Program-made: the position numbers and the translations under genes
In this document: positions 44,111 through 54,737 of the stretch, piece after piece
Numbering within the stretch: the first letter of the stretch is position 1
Layout: each line of letters opens with the position of its first letter
The notes under the pieces: model-generated
Told to the model about the DNA's origin: nothing
Databases searched by the model: none
Seen by the model: the letters and a program-made list of their open reading frames with translations, nothing else
DNA from: Allobosea robiniae
GTDB taxonomy: Bacteria > Pseudomonadota > Alphaproteobacteria > Rhizobiales > Beijerinckiaceae
Direction: 5' to 3'
DNA length: 64,000 nucleotides
NCBI RefSeq assembly: GCF_900102525.1
Contig: NZ_FNBZ01000001.1
Location: 682,001-746,000, forward strand

Positions 44111-44908
44111 ATGACGCCGCAGGAACGCGACGTGATCGCCGGGATTTTCGACCGCCTGAAGCAGGCGGCCAATCAGCCCCGCGACCCCGAGGCTGAGACC
44201 TTCATCGCAGAGCGGCTGCGCGAGCAGCCCTATGCGCCCTATGCCATGGCCCAGGCGGTCTATGTGCAGGAGCAGGCGCTCGCCAACCTGAACCAGCAAG
44301 TCGAAAGCCTGCAGGCGCAGTTGCGAGAGGCGCAGACGCGCGCCAGCGAGGCCGCCCAGCCTCAGGCCGGCGGCTTCCTGTCCGGCATCTTCGGCGGCGG
44401 GTCGGTGCCGCGCACCGGCTCGGTTCCACCCGTGCCGCAGCGAGCCGACGCAGCCGCACCCTCCGCCGCCTGGAACACGCAGCCGCAGGCGCAAGGAGCC
44501 CCCGGCCAGGCCATGCCGATGCAGCAGGCAGCGCAGCCCGGCCCGTGGAGCAACCAGCCGCAGCAGCAAGCTGGCGGCGGCGGCTTCATGGCGAGCGCGC
44601 TGACCACCGCGGCCGGCGTCGCCGGCGGCATGATGCTCGGCAATGTGCTGACCAATGCCTTCGGTGGCGGCAGCAAGCCCGCGGCCCAGACCGCGAGCGA
44701 CACCGCCAGCTCCGGCAGCAACGCGGCGGCGACGCCGCAACCGGCTGCCGACCAGGCAGCCGCAGCCCAGCCTGCCGCCGACCAGACCGCGCAGGATGGC
44801 GGCTACGGCCAGGGCTATGACGGCGAGGCCAGTTACCAGAACGCCGGCCATGACGACGCCGATCCCGGCTTCGACGATGGCGGCGGGGACGACGACAGCT
44901 GGGTTTGA
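44111..44908 (+). CDS. DUF2076 domain protein
   Basis: A 265-residue protein. Residues 1-80 (MTPQERDVIAGIFDRLKQAA, then a coiled coil LANLNQQVESLQAQLREAQ) are the DUF2076 N-terminal part; the middle is Gly/Ala/Gln/Pro-rich low complexity, including GGFLSGIFGGG and GGFMASALTTAAGVAGGMMLG, a probable membrane-active helix; the end is acidic with many aspartates. Function is not established; some relatives are annotated as periplasmic sensor-like. The second of two close ATGs (44111) has GGAG at ideal spacing, the first has none. It lies between two L,D-transpeptidase genes and ends at a strong terminator. Confidence 0.85.
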   Translation: MTPQERDVIAGIFDRLKQAANQPRDPEAETFIAERLREQPYAPYAMAQAVYVQEQALANLNQQVESLQAQLREAQTRASEAAQPQAGGFLSGIFGGGSVPRTGSVPPVPQRADAAAPSAAWNTQPQAQGAPGQAMPMQQAAQPGPWSNQPQQQAGGGGFMASALTTAAGVAGGMMLGNVLTNAFGGGSKPAAQTASDTASSGSNAAATPQPAADQAAAAQPAADQTAQDGGYGQGYDGEASYQNAGHDDADPGFDDGGGDDDSWV

Positions 44909-44944
44909 GATCGCCTTCCCCGTCTTGTCACCGGGATAGAATGC

Positions 44945-44978
44945 AAACGGCGGCCCGCGATGCGAGGCCGCCGTTTTT
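44945..44978. terminator. Bidirectional Rho-independent terminator
   Basis: Perfect 11-base-pair stem AAACGGCGGCC / GGCCGCCGTTT with a 10-base loop, followed by TT on the plus strand and preceded by CAAA, so it can stop both the DUF2076 gene and the convergent L,D-transpeptidase gene. Confidence 0.9.
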
Positions 44979-45006
44979 GTCGATCGGTGTCAGATGAGGC
45001 TGTGCC

Positions 45007-45825
45007 TCAGATCACCAGCACCTTGGCGCCGACGCGGACACGCTCGTAGAGATCGGTGACGTCGTCATTGGTCATGCGGATGCAGCCCGACGAGACCGCC
45101 TGCCCGATCGTGTTCGGCTCGTTGGTGCCGTGGATGCGGTAGAGCGTCGAGCCGAGATACATGGCGCGCGCGCCCATCGGGTTGTCGGGGCCGCCGGCCA
45201 TGAAGCGCGGCAGATCGGGCCGGCGCTTCAGCATCTCGGACGGAGGCGTCCAGCTCGGCCATTCCGCCTTGCGGGTGATCGTCTTCATACCGGCCCAGGA
45301 GAAGCCCGGCCGGCCAACGCCGATGCCATAGCGCATGGCCCGGCCGCCCGGCTGCACCAGGAAGAGGAAGCGCTGCGGCGTGTCGATGATGATCGTGCCA
45401 GGCTTGTGCGGCCCGTCATAGGCGACTTCCTGCTTGCGGAAGCGCGGGTCGACGATCTGCTGGATGCCCTGCTGCGGCTCGACCGGCTCGCCGAGCGCGG
45501 CCATGCGGCGTGTGGCACGCGGCTGGCGCGCAGCCTCGAACGGGTCCGGCTCGTAGCCGCCTTGCGGCTGCATGCGCTGGCCATAGGCATAGCCGCCGGG
45601 GCGGTTATAGACCGCGCCACCGCGGCCATAAGGCGTCGGATCGCGCCCGGTCATCAGCATCTCGATGAAGCCGCCGCCATAATTGCCGTGTCCGCGGCTC
45701 GCGGCCATCGGGTCCCCCGGGGCGGCATAGCCGTAGTTCTGGCGAGTGCCCTGCGCGGCAGCCGGAGCGGCAACCGCCATGGCCCCGACAACGGCGAGGA
45801 GCGGGAGAAGGATCTTTCGACGCAT
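45007..45825 (-). CDS. L,D-transpeptidase (YkuD) with Sec signal
   Basis: A 272-residue secreted enzyme. A signal peptide (MRRKILLPLLAVVGAMAVAA, cleavage near AAAQG) is followed by a Gly/Tyr/Pro-rich linker of about 100 residues and the YkuD domain with YRIHGTNEPNTIGQAVSSGC and the completing IR. It cross-links peptidoglycan between diaminopimelate residues or anchors outer-membrane proteins. It differs from the lipoprotein paralogue at 43193 by its soluble anchor and long linker. The start MRRKILLP is chosen as the start of the signal sequence. Confidence 0.92.
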   Translation of the reverse strand: MRRKILLPLLAVVGAMAVAAPAAAQGTRQNYGYAAPGDPMAASRGHGNYGGGFIEMLMTGRDPTPYGRGGAVYNRPGGYAYGQRMQPQGGYEPDPFEAARQPRATRRMAALGEPVEPQQGIQQIVDPRFRKQEVAYDGPHKPGTIIIDTPQRFLFLVQPGGRAMRYGIGVGRPGFSWAGMKTITRKAEWPSWTPPSEMLKRRPDLPRFMAGGPDNPMGARAMYLGSTLYRIHGTNEPNTIGQAVSSGCIRMTNDDVTDLYERVRVGAKVLVI

Positions 45826-45994
45826 GACGCAAGCACTCTCGACATCAACTGCCGGAAGCCTGCGGCTTGCCTTCAAAGGAATGGTGAATCGTTGACTCTC
45901 GGGCGCAGAAACCGGCCCGAAGCCGCTGAATTCGCGGAATTAACCTTAGCAGGCGGTCAAGCGACAGGGTGAAGGAAACCTTGCCAGCGCAGCC

Positions 45995-47425
45995 TCACCG
46001 GCGCGCGGAGCGCCGGGCGAGCCAGCGCAGCTTCAGGCCCGTGCGCCAGCGGCCGACATCACACGCCAGGATCACCGCCGCATAGACCAGCCCGCCGAGC
46101 GCGACCTGGAGCGGCAGTTCGAGCGGCGCCGGCAGCGTGCCGCGCAGCGGCCAGATCGCGAGCCCCATCGCGGCGCCGGCGGCGAGGACGCATGCGATCT
46201 CGCGCCAAGGCGGCGATGCCGGAAGCGCTCGCAGCGCCACCACCGCCGTGACCAGCAGCGCCGTCAGATAGGCGGCGCTCTGCGCGATCGAGACCGTCGT
46301 CGGCGCGAGCGTGCCCGGCAGGGCGAAGATGATGGCGAGGTCGACGGCCAGCCCCGTCAGGGCAGCCAGCGCGGCAATAAGCGTACGCTTCGCCAGCAGG
46401 AAGACGGGCGCGAGCGCCGCCTGGAACAGTGCGATCGCAGCGAAGCCGGGCAGCAGCAGCGCCATATGATCGGCGAAATGGCCGCGGAAGCCCTGAGGAA
46501 CGAAGAGCCGCTCGAAGGCCGGCAGGATCAGCCAGAAGCCAAGCGCGACCGGCAGCACGCAGGCCTTCACCACGACCATGTTGCGAGCGATGCGCTTCTG
46601 CGCGGCGATGCGTCCGCGCGTCTCGTCGAGGCGGATGATCTCGCGCAGCAGCACGATCTCGAGCATCGAGGCCAGCACGGGGAAAAGCCGCAGGCCGATA
46701 TCGGAGGCCAGCGAGAAATAGCCGGCCTCGGCGAAGCCGTGGCGATCGGCCAGGATGGCGCGGTTGATGAGCGGGATCGCGGCATAGACCGCATTGCCAG
46801 CGACGAGCGGCAGGGCATAGCGCGCGAAATTGCGCATCAAATCCGTCCGCGGTGCGCCCGGTGCCGGCTTCGCATCGGCCAGGCGGCCGCGGTTGGCGAG
46901 AACGGCAGCGCCCGCGCTGAGGACGCCGCCGAGCAGGACGACGGTCGGATCGCGGGTCCACCAGGCACCGCCGACCATCAGCAGCAGGGCCGCCACGCTT
47001 CTGACCAGGACGAGCCGGGCATAGGCCGCATCGAGGAAGCGGGCGCGGGCGATGGCGGCGTGATAGTCGAACCAGCCGGCAGCGATACCGCCGGCAACCG
47101 CAGCCACCAGCAGCGTGGACGGCAATCCGGTATCGACCCCGGCGAGCATCGCCGCCGCCAGAAGGGCCGAGAGCGACAGAGCGACACCGGCGAAGAGCAG
47201 ATCGAGCGTCGCGCGGATGCCGGGGTCGCTCTCGCGGCTCTGCAGGGAGTAGAAGCGGACGACCGAGAGCTTCAGCCAGTCGAGCAGCGCCGTGTTGACG
47301 AGCACGACGGTGGCGGCGCCGATGGCGTAGAGCCCGAAGGCCTCCGGGCCAAGGAACAGGGCGACGAGCAGCCCGAGGACGAAATTCAGCCCGGCATTGA
47401 CGATGAAGGGCAGAAGAACGGTCAT
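45995..47425 (-). CDS. Polysaccharide/oligosaccharide flippase (Wzx-like)
   Basis: A 476-residue membrane protein of the MOP superfamily (polysaccharide biosynthesis protein), with about twelve to fourteen helices starting VLLPFIVNAGLNFVLGLLVA and containing FLGPEAFGLYAIGAATVVLVN. Such proteins flip undecaprenyl-linked sugar units. No glycosyltransferase or polymerase genes are adjacent, so it is isolated. The start MTVLLPF at 47425 precedes the first helix; the much longer frame upstream overlaps the GNAT gene on the other strand and is not coding. Confidence 0.85.
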   Translation of the reverse strand: MTVLLPFIVNAGLNFVLGLLVALFLGPEAFGLYAIGAATVVLVNTALLDWLKLSVVRFYSLQSRESDPGIRATLDLLFAGVALSLSALLAAAMLAGVDTGLPSTLLVAAVAGGIAAGWFDYHAAIARARFLDAAYARLVLVRSVAALLLMVGGAWWTRDPTVVLLGGVLSAGAAVLANRGRLADAKPAPGAPRTDLMRNFARYALPLVAGNAVYAAIPLINRAILADRHGFAEAGYFSLASDIGLRLFPVLASMLEIVLLREIIRLDETRGRIAAQKRIARNMVVVKACVLPVALGFWLILPAFERLFVPQGFRGHFADHMALLLPGFAAIALFQAALAPVFLLAKRTLIAALAALTGLAVDLAIIFALPGTLAPTTVSIAQSAAYLTALLVTAVVALRALPASPPWREIACVLAAGAAMGLAIWPLRGTLPAPLELPLQVALGGLVYAAVILACDVGRWRTGLKLRWLARRSARR

Positions 47426-47641
47426 CGTGCCTTCGCCGCCTCGTCCCGATCTCTGCGTTGCCACGGTTGAAGCGCGCGACTCAAACCAGCCGCGCCGCCC
47501 TTCGGATCGGGGGTAGCCGGACGGGGCGATATTTCCAAGGGGAAGCTGCGAAGGCGCTCCCGCCCGCCCTGCTGCCAGGGCATTGCGCAACGCCGTTCCC
47601 ACACCTGTACGGCGGGAGGATTTGACCCTAAGGCAGGCGTC

Positions 47642-48133
47642 ATGACCCCGCCCATCCGGCTTGCCCATGACGACGATTCCGGTCCGCTCTCCGCCCTGAT
47701 CGCAGCGAGCTTCGCGGAATATCCGGGCTGCGTTTTCGTCGAGGCGGAGCTTCCGGAGTTGCGCCGGCCCGCGACCGCTTTCGCAGCCAAAGGCGGCATG
47801 CTCTGGATCGTGGATGGACCGGACGGACGCATTGCCGGCTCCCTCGGCATCGTGCCGGTTCCCGAGCAGAACGCCGCCGAGCTTGCCAAGGTCTATGTCG
47901 ACCCCGCGTTCCGGGGCGCCGGGCTGGCACAGGCCCTCTTCGCCAGGGCGATGGACTTCGCCGAACAGGGCGGCTTCGCCGAGATGACGCTCTGGTCGGA
48001 CACGCGCTTCACCCGCGGTCATCGCTTCTACGAGAAGCTCGGCTTCATGCGCTGGCCGGGCGAGCGCTATCTCGGCGATGCCTCGGAAAGCTGGGAGTAT
48101 CATTTCCGCAAGCGGCTGCGCCCCGGCCCATGA
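47642..48133 (+). CDS. GNAT family N-acetyltransferase
   Basis: A 163-residue acetyltransferase. The CoA-binding segment is VYVDPAFRGAGLAQALFARA (R-x-x-G-x-A type), and the C-terminal FYEKLGFMRWPGERY is a typical GNAT end. The acceptor is unknown. The stop overlaps the start of the EamA transporter gene by 4 bases (ATGA), so the two are translated together, which suggests a modify-and-export pair. It is divergent from the flippase gene. Confidence 0.9.
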   Translation: MTPPIRLAHDDDSGPLSALIAASFAEYPGCVFVEAELPELRRPATAFAAKGGMLWIVDGPDGRIAGSLGIVPVPEQNAAELAKVYVDPAFRGAGLAQALFARAMDFAEQGGFAEMTLWSDTRFTRGHRFYEKLGFMRWPGERYLGDASESWEYHFRKRLRPGP

Positions 48134-48972
48134 CCTTGTCCATCGCCTTCCGGGCCGCGCTCGGCATCGCCCTGCTGACTGCCATGGATGCGGTCATCAA
48201 GGGCCAGATGCAGCAGCACTCCTTCATCGTGGCGCTGTTCATGCGCTTCCTGATGGGCGGGCTCTGTGCTCTTGCGGTGCTGGCGATCGCGCGCCCGGCG
48301 CGCCCGACCCGCGCCAGCCTCATCGGCAACATCGTGCGCGTACCGATCGTCGTGCTGACGGCAGGCAGCTTCTTCTACTCGGTCTCGGTGCTGCCCTTGG
48401 CGGAAGCGCTGACGCTGTCTTTCCTCGCGCCGGTCTTCGTCGCGCTGCTCGGGGGATTGATCCTCAAGGAGAAGATCGACAGGCGCATCCTGCAGGCGCT
48501 CGGTTTCGGGCTTGCCGGCATGCTGGTCATGGTCTGGCCGCGCCTCCAGGGCCATGTCAGCGGGGCCAGCCTCGGCGTCGCCGCCGCGCTGTTCTCGGCC
48601 GTCAGCTACGCCTTCAACCTGATCCTGCTCAGGCGCATCGCCGTGCGCGAGCACCCGACCGTCATCGTCGCCTTCCAGAATTGCGGGCCGGCGCTGTGCC
48701 TCGCCATTCCGGCCTGGTACGCCTTCGTGCCGATGAGCTTCGGTGACCTCGCCGCCTATCTCTTCGCGGGAGCGCTCGGCGTTGCCGGCCATCTCACGCT
48801 GACCTCGGCCTATGCCCACGCGGCCGCTTCGCGCCTGGCGCCGATCGAATACACGGCGCTGGTCTGGGCGAGCCTGCTCGGCTTCTTCGTGTTCGGCGAG
48901 GTGCCGCTCTACACGACCTATGCCGGCGCGCTGCTGATCGTCGCCGGGGCCGTCGCCGTCAGCCGGCGCTAG
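48130..48972 (+). CDS. EamA/DMT superfamily exporter
   Basis: A 280-residue membrane protein with ten predicted helices and two EamA repeats (about residues 5-130 and 140-275), e.g. FRAALGIALLTAMDAVIKGQ and ALTLSFLAPVFVALLGGLIL in the first. Members export amino acids, purines, S-adenosylmethionine or drugs; the substrate is unknown. It is coupled to the upstream acetyltransferase gene and converges with the thioesterase gene, overlapping its end by 4 bases. Confidence 0.92.
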   Translation: MTLSIAFRAALGIALLTAMDAVIKGQMQQHSFIVALFMRFLMGGLCALAVLAIARPARPTRASLIGNIVRVPIVVLTAGSFFYSVSVLPLAEALTLSFLAPVFVALLGGLILKEKIDRRILQALGFGLAGMLVMVWPRLQGHVSGASLGVAAALFSAVSYAFNLILLRRIAVREHPTVIVAFQNCGPALCLAIPAWYAFVPMSFGDLAAYLFAGALGVAGHLTLTSAYAHAAASRLAPIEYTALVWASLLGFFVFGEVPLYTTYAGALLIVAGAVAVSRR

Positions 48973-49439
48973 GGCTTGGTCTGCAAGATCAGGCAGGTCT
49001 CGGTGCCGTGCGCGAGCAGCTTTCCCCGCGCGTCGACGAGCCTGCCCTCCGTCGTCACCACCGTATTGCCGCGGTGTATCAGCCTGCCTTCGCAGCGCAC
49101 CTTGCCGCTGTCCGGCATGACCGGGCGGACATAGTTCAACTTCATCTCCAGCGTGGTGTAGCCCTCGCCCGGCTTCAGCGTCGCGTGGGCGGCGCAGGCC
49201 ATGGCGGAATCGAGGATCGTCGCGGTCCAGCCTCCATGGATCGTGCCCAGCGGATTGAAGAAGCGCGCCGAAGGCTGGCCGGAGAAAACCACCCTGCCCT
49301 CATCGGCCTCGACCAGCTCGAAATCCATGGCGTCGGCGAAGGGCGGCGCCGGATTGGTGCCGGCGATGATCCCGCGCAGAAAGCTCAAGCCATCGCCCGC
49401 GACCAGTTCCTCGCGAGATACCACCCCAACAGCGCGCAT
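48969..49439 (-). CDS. PaaI-family hotdog thioesterase
   Basis: A 156-residue hotdog-fold acyl-CoA thioesterase. The catalytic region is PLGTIHGGWTATILDSAMAC, followed by the strands YTTLEMKLNYVRPVMP. Likely substrates are aromatic or medium-chain acyl-CoAs. ATG 49439 (MRAVGVVSREEL) is chosen because GGAG lies nine bases upstream; an ATG five codons earlier (49454) lacks a ribosome site. It is downstream of a MarR gene on the same strand, with an operator-like dyad between. Confidence 0.85.
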   Translation of the reverse strand: MRAVGVVSREELVAGDGLSFLRGIIAGTNPAPPFADAMDFELVEADEGRVVFSGQPSARFFNPLGTIHGGWTATILDSAMACAAHATLKPGEGYTTLEMKLNYVRPVMPDSGKVRCEGRLIHRGNTVVTTEGRLVDARGKLLAHGTETCLILQTKP

Positions 49440-49454
49440 CGTATCGAGCTCCAT

Positions 49455-49470
49455 TCGTGTATCTGCACGA
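49455..49470. promoter_or_regulatory. Operator-like dyad upstream of the thioesterase gene
   Basis: TCGTG-TATCTG-CACGA, a perfect 5-base dyad with a 6-base spacer, in the 72-base gap between the marR-like stop and the thioesterase start. Position and size suit a MarR-family dimer, possibly the product of the adjacent gene. Short arms make chance occurrence possible. Confidence 0.35.
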
Positions 49471-49511
49471 TAGAGATGCGATCGAGCGCCGGTCAACCGC
49501 CAATCGCGGCT

Positions 49512-49967
49512 TCAGCGCTCGCCGCGCGCAGCCCGGCGCAGCGCCCTGAGACCGTCGCGGGTTTCGCGCCAGCGCTCCTCGCCGAAACCGCCCTCGATCT
49601 TGTCCTGCGCCGCGCGCCAGTACGGAATGGCGGCCTCGATCGCGGCCCTGCCCTTTTCGGTCACGGCGTAGACCGAGGCCCGCCCCCGGCACTCGACCGG
49701 CTCGACCATGCCCTCAGTCGCCAGAAGCTGGAGGTTGCGCGTCAGCGAGGTCCGCTCCAGCGCGAAGCGTTCCGCCAGCTCCGTGACCGATTTCCATTGC
49801 CCCGTGCTGAGCGCCGAGAGCAGCACGAACTGGGTGATCTTGAGGCCGCTCGGGCGCATCGCCTCGTCATAGGCCCGCGTCACGGCGCGTGCGGTCATGC
49901 GCACATGCAGCGCGACGCAGGAGCGGGCGATGGCGTCGAGGCGCGGGTCGGGCGAGGGCGTCGTCAT
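49512..49967 (-). CDS. MarR family transcriptional regulator
   Basis: A 151-residue winged helix-turn-helix regulator. The recognition region is SVTELAERFALERTSLTRNLQLLAT, followed by the wing GRASVYAVTEKGRAA. MarR dimers usually repress nearby exporters or catabolic genes and release DNA on binding phenolic or CoA-linked ligands. The thioesterase just downstream on the same strand is the nearest candidate target. Upstream, on the other strand, is the groESL operon. Confidence 0.92.
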   Translation of the reverse strand: MTTPSPDPRLDAIARSCVALHVRMTARAVTRAYDEAMRPSGLKITQFVLLSALSTGQWKSVTELAERFALERTSLTRNLQLLATEGMVEPVECRGRASVYAVTEKGRAAIEAAIPYWRAAQDKIEGGFGEERWRETRDGLRALRRAARGER

Positions 49968-50063
49968 TCCGCCATGTTAGCGTGTTCAAGCGCTGCTGCC
50001 AGCAGGCCTGCTGCGACCTGCGACATCGCATCCGCCGGCGTTCACTTTATCGCGGGGCGCTTC

Positions 50064-50092
50064 CTTGACTCTCCGGACGCCCGCGCCTATCT
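50064..50092 (+). promoter_or_regulatory. RpoH (sigma-32)-type promoter of groESL
   Basis: CTTGAC (50064-50069) and CCTATCT (50086-50092) separated by 16 bases, close to the alphaproteobacterial heat-shock promoter pattern (CTTGA with a C/T-rich -10). Transcription would start near 50099, just before the CIRCE element, so both controls overlap. Confidence 0.75.
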
Positions 50093-50104
50093 CCCCGCCA
50101 TCTG

Positions 50105-50131
50105 TTAGCACTCCCATCGGGTGACTGCTAA
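50105..50131. promoter_or_regulatory. CIRCE operator (HrcA site)
   Basis: TTAGCACTC (50105-50113), nine bases, then GACTGCTAA (50123-50131). The consensus right arm is GAGTGCTAA, so one position differs. HrcA binds this element and represses groESL outside heat shock. It lies 65 bases before the groES start and just after the RpoH-type promoter. Confidence 0.93.
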
Positions 50132-50195
50132 CAGTCTCCCCCGGGAGCCCTTCAGCGGCACCCGAAACGAATAAGACCGAGAGGAAGACAGAACC

Positions 50196-50483
50196 ATGAA
50201 GTTCCGTCCTTTGCATGACCGCGTCGTGGTCCGTCGCCTGGATGGCGAAGAGAAGACCAAGGGTGGCATCATCATCCCCGAGACCGCCAAGGAAAAGCCC
50301 CAGGAGGGCGAGGTCATCGCCGTCGGTTCCGGCGCGCGTGACGAGGCCGGCAAGCTCGTTGCCCTCGACGTCAAGAAGGGCGACCGCGTCCTGTTCGGCA
50401 AGTGGTCGGGCACCGAGGTCAAGATCGATGGTCAGGACCTCCTGATCATGAAGGAATCCGACATCATGGGCGTCGTCGGCTGA
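50196..50483 (+). CDS. groES: Co-chaperonin GroES
   Basis: A 95-residue co-chaperonin forming the heptameric lid of GroEL. It opens [20 protein letters not shown] and holds the mobile-loop segment [20 protein letters not shown], both standard; the end reads [12 protein letters not shown]. An AGAGGAAG ribosome site precedes the ATG. It is first in the groES-groEL operon, 48 bases before groEL, under apparent RpoH and HrcA/CIRCE control. Confidence 0.97.
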   Translation: MKFRPLHDRVVVRRLDGEEKTKGGIIIPETAKEKPQEGEVIAVGSGARDEAGKLVALDVKKGDRVLFGKWSGTEVKIDGQDLLIMKESDIMGVVG

Positions 50484-50486
50484 TAG

Positions 50487-52169
<1,683 letters not shown>

Positions 52170-52193
52170 TCCATCTACCTACCGAGACTACGG

Positions 52194-52220
52194 AAGGCCC
52201 GGCGCAAGCCGGGCCTTTTT
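52194..52220 (+). terminator. Rho-independent terminator after groEL
   Basis: Perfect 10-base-pair stem AAGGCCCGGC / GCCGGGCCTT with a GCAA loop, followed by a run of T residues, 24 bases past the groEL stop. Confidence 0.95.
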
Positions 52221-52304
52221 CATTTCACGACACTGTCATCCGCCGGCCATCCGGCTGTCGTCGCGGGCGCGCATCGAGGCGCCTTCAACTTCACCGCGAC
52301 AGAG

Positions 52305-53225
52305 ATGATCATGCCCACACGCCGCCTCGTCCTCGCCGGCCTCGCCGCCAGCAGCGTCGCTCCCGCCTTCGCGCAGGCTCCGGACTGGCGGCAGGGCATC
52401 AAGGAGGTGCGCTTCGGCGTCTCCTCCGCCGAGAACGAGGCCGGCGCCATCGCCCGCACCCAGCCGATGGTGGATTACCTGTCGCAACGCCTCGGCGTGC
52501 CCGTTCGCTTCTTCCGGGTCGCCGACTATGCCGGCCTGGTCGAGGCGATGCGCGCCGATCAGGTCGATTTCGCCCGCTTCGGCCCCGCGGTCTACGCGCT
52601 CGGCCGCCGCGTGCTCGGCGACAAGCTCCAGCCGCTGCTGCGCGATGTCGATAACCACGGGCAGGAAGGCTATTACTCCGTGCTGCTGGTGCGGTCGGAA
52701 AGCCCCTACCAGAACCTCGCCGATCTCAAGGGCAAGGTGATGGCCTTCGCCGATCCGAACTCGACCTCCGGCTACGCCTTCCCCTCCTATTTCCTGCGCA
52801 AGCAGGGCATCGATCCGAAGACCCATTTCAGCGGCACGGTCTTCTCCGGCGGCCATGACAATTCGGTTCTGGCGCTGGTGCGCGGCCAGTTCGATATCGT
52901 CGCGACCCACCAGACCAATGCAGAGCACGGCGTCGCGCAAAGGCTCGCCGATCGTGGGATGATCCCGGCCGGCTCGACCCGGGTGATCTGGACCTCGCCG
53001 CTGATCCCGGCGAGCCCGTTCTCGACCCGTGCCAACCTGCCGCAGGGGCTGAAGGACGATTTCGTCGCCGCCATGAACGGGATGAAGGAGGCGGCTCCCG
53101 AGGCCTGGAAGAGCTTCACCGACGGCCATGTCTCGCACTATGCGCCGGCCCGGCACGAGGATTATCTCGACGTGATCGCCGTTACAGAGGAGCTGGAAGC
53201 CCAGCGCAAGGCGCGCAGCGGCTGA
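52305..53225 (+). CDS. PhnD-like phosphonate/phosphate-type ABC binding protein (orphan)
   Basis: A 306-residue periplasmic binding protein. The N-terminus ([21 protein letters not shown]) is a Tat-like or Sec signal, and the mature domain holds [37 protein letters not shown] and a [20 protein letters not shown] segment typical of PhnD/PtxB binding proteins. Known ligands are phosphonates, phosphite or related oxyanions. No PhnC ATPase or PhnE permease gene is linked, so it is an orphan here. It follows groEL after the terminator. Confidence 0.85.
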   Translation: MIMPTRRLVLAGLAASSVAPAFAQAPDWRQGIKEVRFGVSSAENEAGAIARTQPMVDYLSQRLGVPVRFFRVADYAGLVEAMRADQVDFARFGPAVYALGRRVLGDKLQPLLRDVDNHGQEGYYSVLLVRSESPYQNLADLKGKVMAFADPNSTSGYAFPSYFLRKQGIDPKTHFSGTVFSGGHDNSVLALVRGQFDIVATHQTNAEHGVAQRLADRGMIPAGSTRVIWTSPLIPASPFSTRANLPQGLKDDFVAAMNGMKEAAPEAWKSFTDGHVSHYAPARHEDYLDVIAVTEELEAQRKARSG

Positions 53226-53400
53226 GCGCGGGCGGGGCCTTTTCCAGCCTCGCGATACCGCCTGCCGCACCGCCATGCATTTCCCGACAGGACTGATGAA
53301 AGCTTGGGCAGTGCCTTCCGCCGGCTTCCTGGCTTATACAGGCGGCAAGCGATCCCTGTCGGGCTCGCGCGCCAAAGTTGCATGTCGTAGGGAGATGCAG

Positions 53401-54513
53401 ATGAAAAAGTCACAACTTCTGTCCGGCGCCGCGCTCGCTGCCGCGCTGTTCCTCTCCGCCCAGGCCGCGCAGGCTGACATCACCATCGGCCTCGTCGCGC
53501 CGCTGACCGGTCCGGTCGCCGCCTATGGCGACCAGGTCAAGAATGGCGCCCAGACCGCCGTCGACGTGATCAACAAGAATGGCGGCGTGCTCGGCGAGAA
53601 GCTCGTGCTGAAGCTCGCCGACGATGCCGGCGATCCGAAGCAGGGCGTGTCCTCCGCCAACCTGCTCGTCGGCGACAAGGTCAAGTTCGTGGTCGGCCCG
53701 GTGACCTCCGGCGTCGCCATGGCGGTCTCGGACGTGTTCTCCGAAAGCGGCGTGCTGATGGTGACGCCGACCGCGACCTCGCCGGCGCTGACCACCCGCG
53801 GCCTGACCAATGTCTTCCGCACCTGCGGCCGCGACGACCAGCAGGCCGACATCGCCGCCGCTTACGTCCTGAAGAACTTCAAGGACGCGAAGATCGCGAT
53901 CGTCCATGACAAGGGCACCTACGGCAAAGGCCTCGCCGACGCCTTCCAGAAGGGCATCAATGCCGGCGGGCTCAAGGAAGTGATCGCCCTGACGGTCAAT
54001 CCCGGCGACAAGGACCTCTCGGCCGTCGTGACGCGCCTGAAGGCTGCGAATGTCGACGCCATCTATTTCGGCGGCTACCACCCCGAGGGCGGCCTGCTCG
54101 CGCGCCAGCTCGCCGACGCCGGCGTGAAGGCGACGATCATCGGTGGCGAAGGCCTCTCCAACACGGAGTTCGCGGCGATCGGCGGCGACCGTGCCACCGG
54201 CACGCTCTTCACCAACGCGACGGACGCGCTGAAGAACCCCGACTCGGCCCAGGCCGTCGCGGCGCTGAAGGAGAAGGGCATCCCGCCGGAGGCCTTCACA
54301 CTCAACGCCTATGCCGCGGTCGAGGTGCTCAAGGCCGCGATCGAGAAGGCCGGCAAGCCGGGCGATGCCAATGGCGCCGCCAAGGCCCTGCATTCCGGCA
54401 TGCCGGTCAAGACCGCGATCGGCACGCTGACCTATGGCAAGACCGGCGACCTGAGTTCGCCGAGCTTCTCGATGTACAAGTGGGACGCCGGCAAGATCGT
54501 CGCCGCGCAGTAA
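53401..54513 (+). CDS. Branched-chain amino-acid-type ABC binding protein (LivK-like, orphan)
   Basis: A 370-residue periplasmic binding protein of the type I (Leu/Ile/Val) family. A Sec signal ([20 protein letters not shown], cleavage near AQA) precedes [20 protein letters not shown], the usual opening. Later strings such as [10 protein letters not shown] and [14 protein letters not shown] also match LivK. The ATG at 53401 is chosen because GGGAG lies six bases upstream; the ATG two codons earlier abuts it. LivHMGF genes are absent here, so it must work with a transporter encoded elsewhere. It ends at a strong terminator. Confidence 0.92.
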   Translation: MKKSQLLSGAALAAALFLSAQAAQADITIGLVAPLTGPVAAYGDQVKNGAQTAVDVINKNGGVLGEKLVLKLADDAGDPKQGVSSANLLVGDKVKFVVGPVTSGVAMAVSDVFSESGVLMVTPTATSPALTTRGLTNVFRTCGRDDQQADIAAAYVLKNFKDAKIAIVHDKGTYGKGLADAFQKGINAGGLKEVIALTVNPGDKDLSAVVTRLKAANVDAIYFGGYHPEGGLLARQLADAGVKATIIGGEGLSNTEFAAIGGDRATGTLFTNATDALKNPDSAQAVAALKEKGIPPEAFTLNAYAAVEVLKAAIEKAGKPGDANGAAKALHSGMPVKTAIGTLTYGKTGDLSSPSFSMYKWDAGKIVAAQ

Positions 54514-54551
54514 TCGGCCGGCGGTCCAACCGCCAACCCTTTCAAGCTTTG

Positions 54552-54585
54552 CGCCCCGGACGAGCCCCGCTCGTCCGGGGCGTTT
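54552..54585 (+). terminator. Rho-independent terminator after livK-like gene
   Basis: Perfect 13-base-pair stem CGCCCCGGACGAG / CTCGTCCGGGGCG with a 5-base loop, followed by TTTC, 38 bases past the stop codon. Confidence 0.9.
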
Positions 54586-54737
54586 CGCTTCTGGGTCCGC
54601 TGATCGTGGACGGCTCGCCGCGACCTCTCCGACAGATGACAATTTGCTCATCCGGGCGCGTCGCCATTGAAAGGCCACTCCCGCTGCGACATGGTCCGAA
54701 TCGTGGCTTTCACCGTCTCCCGCCAGGATCCCCGTCT

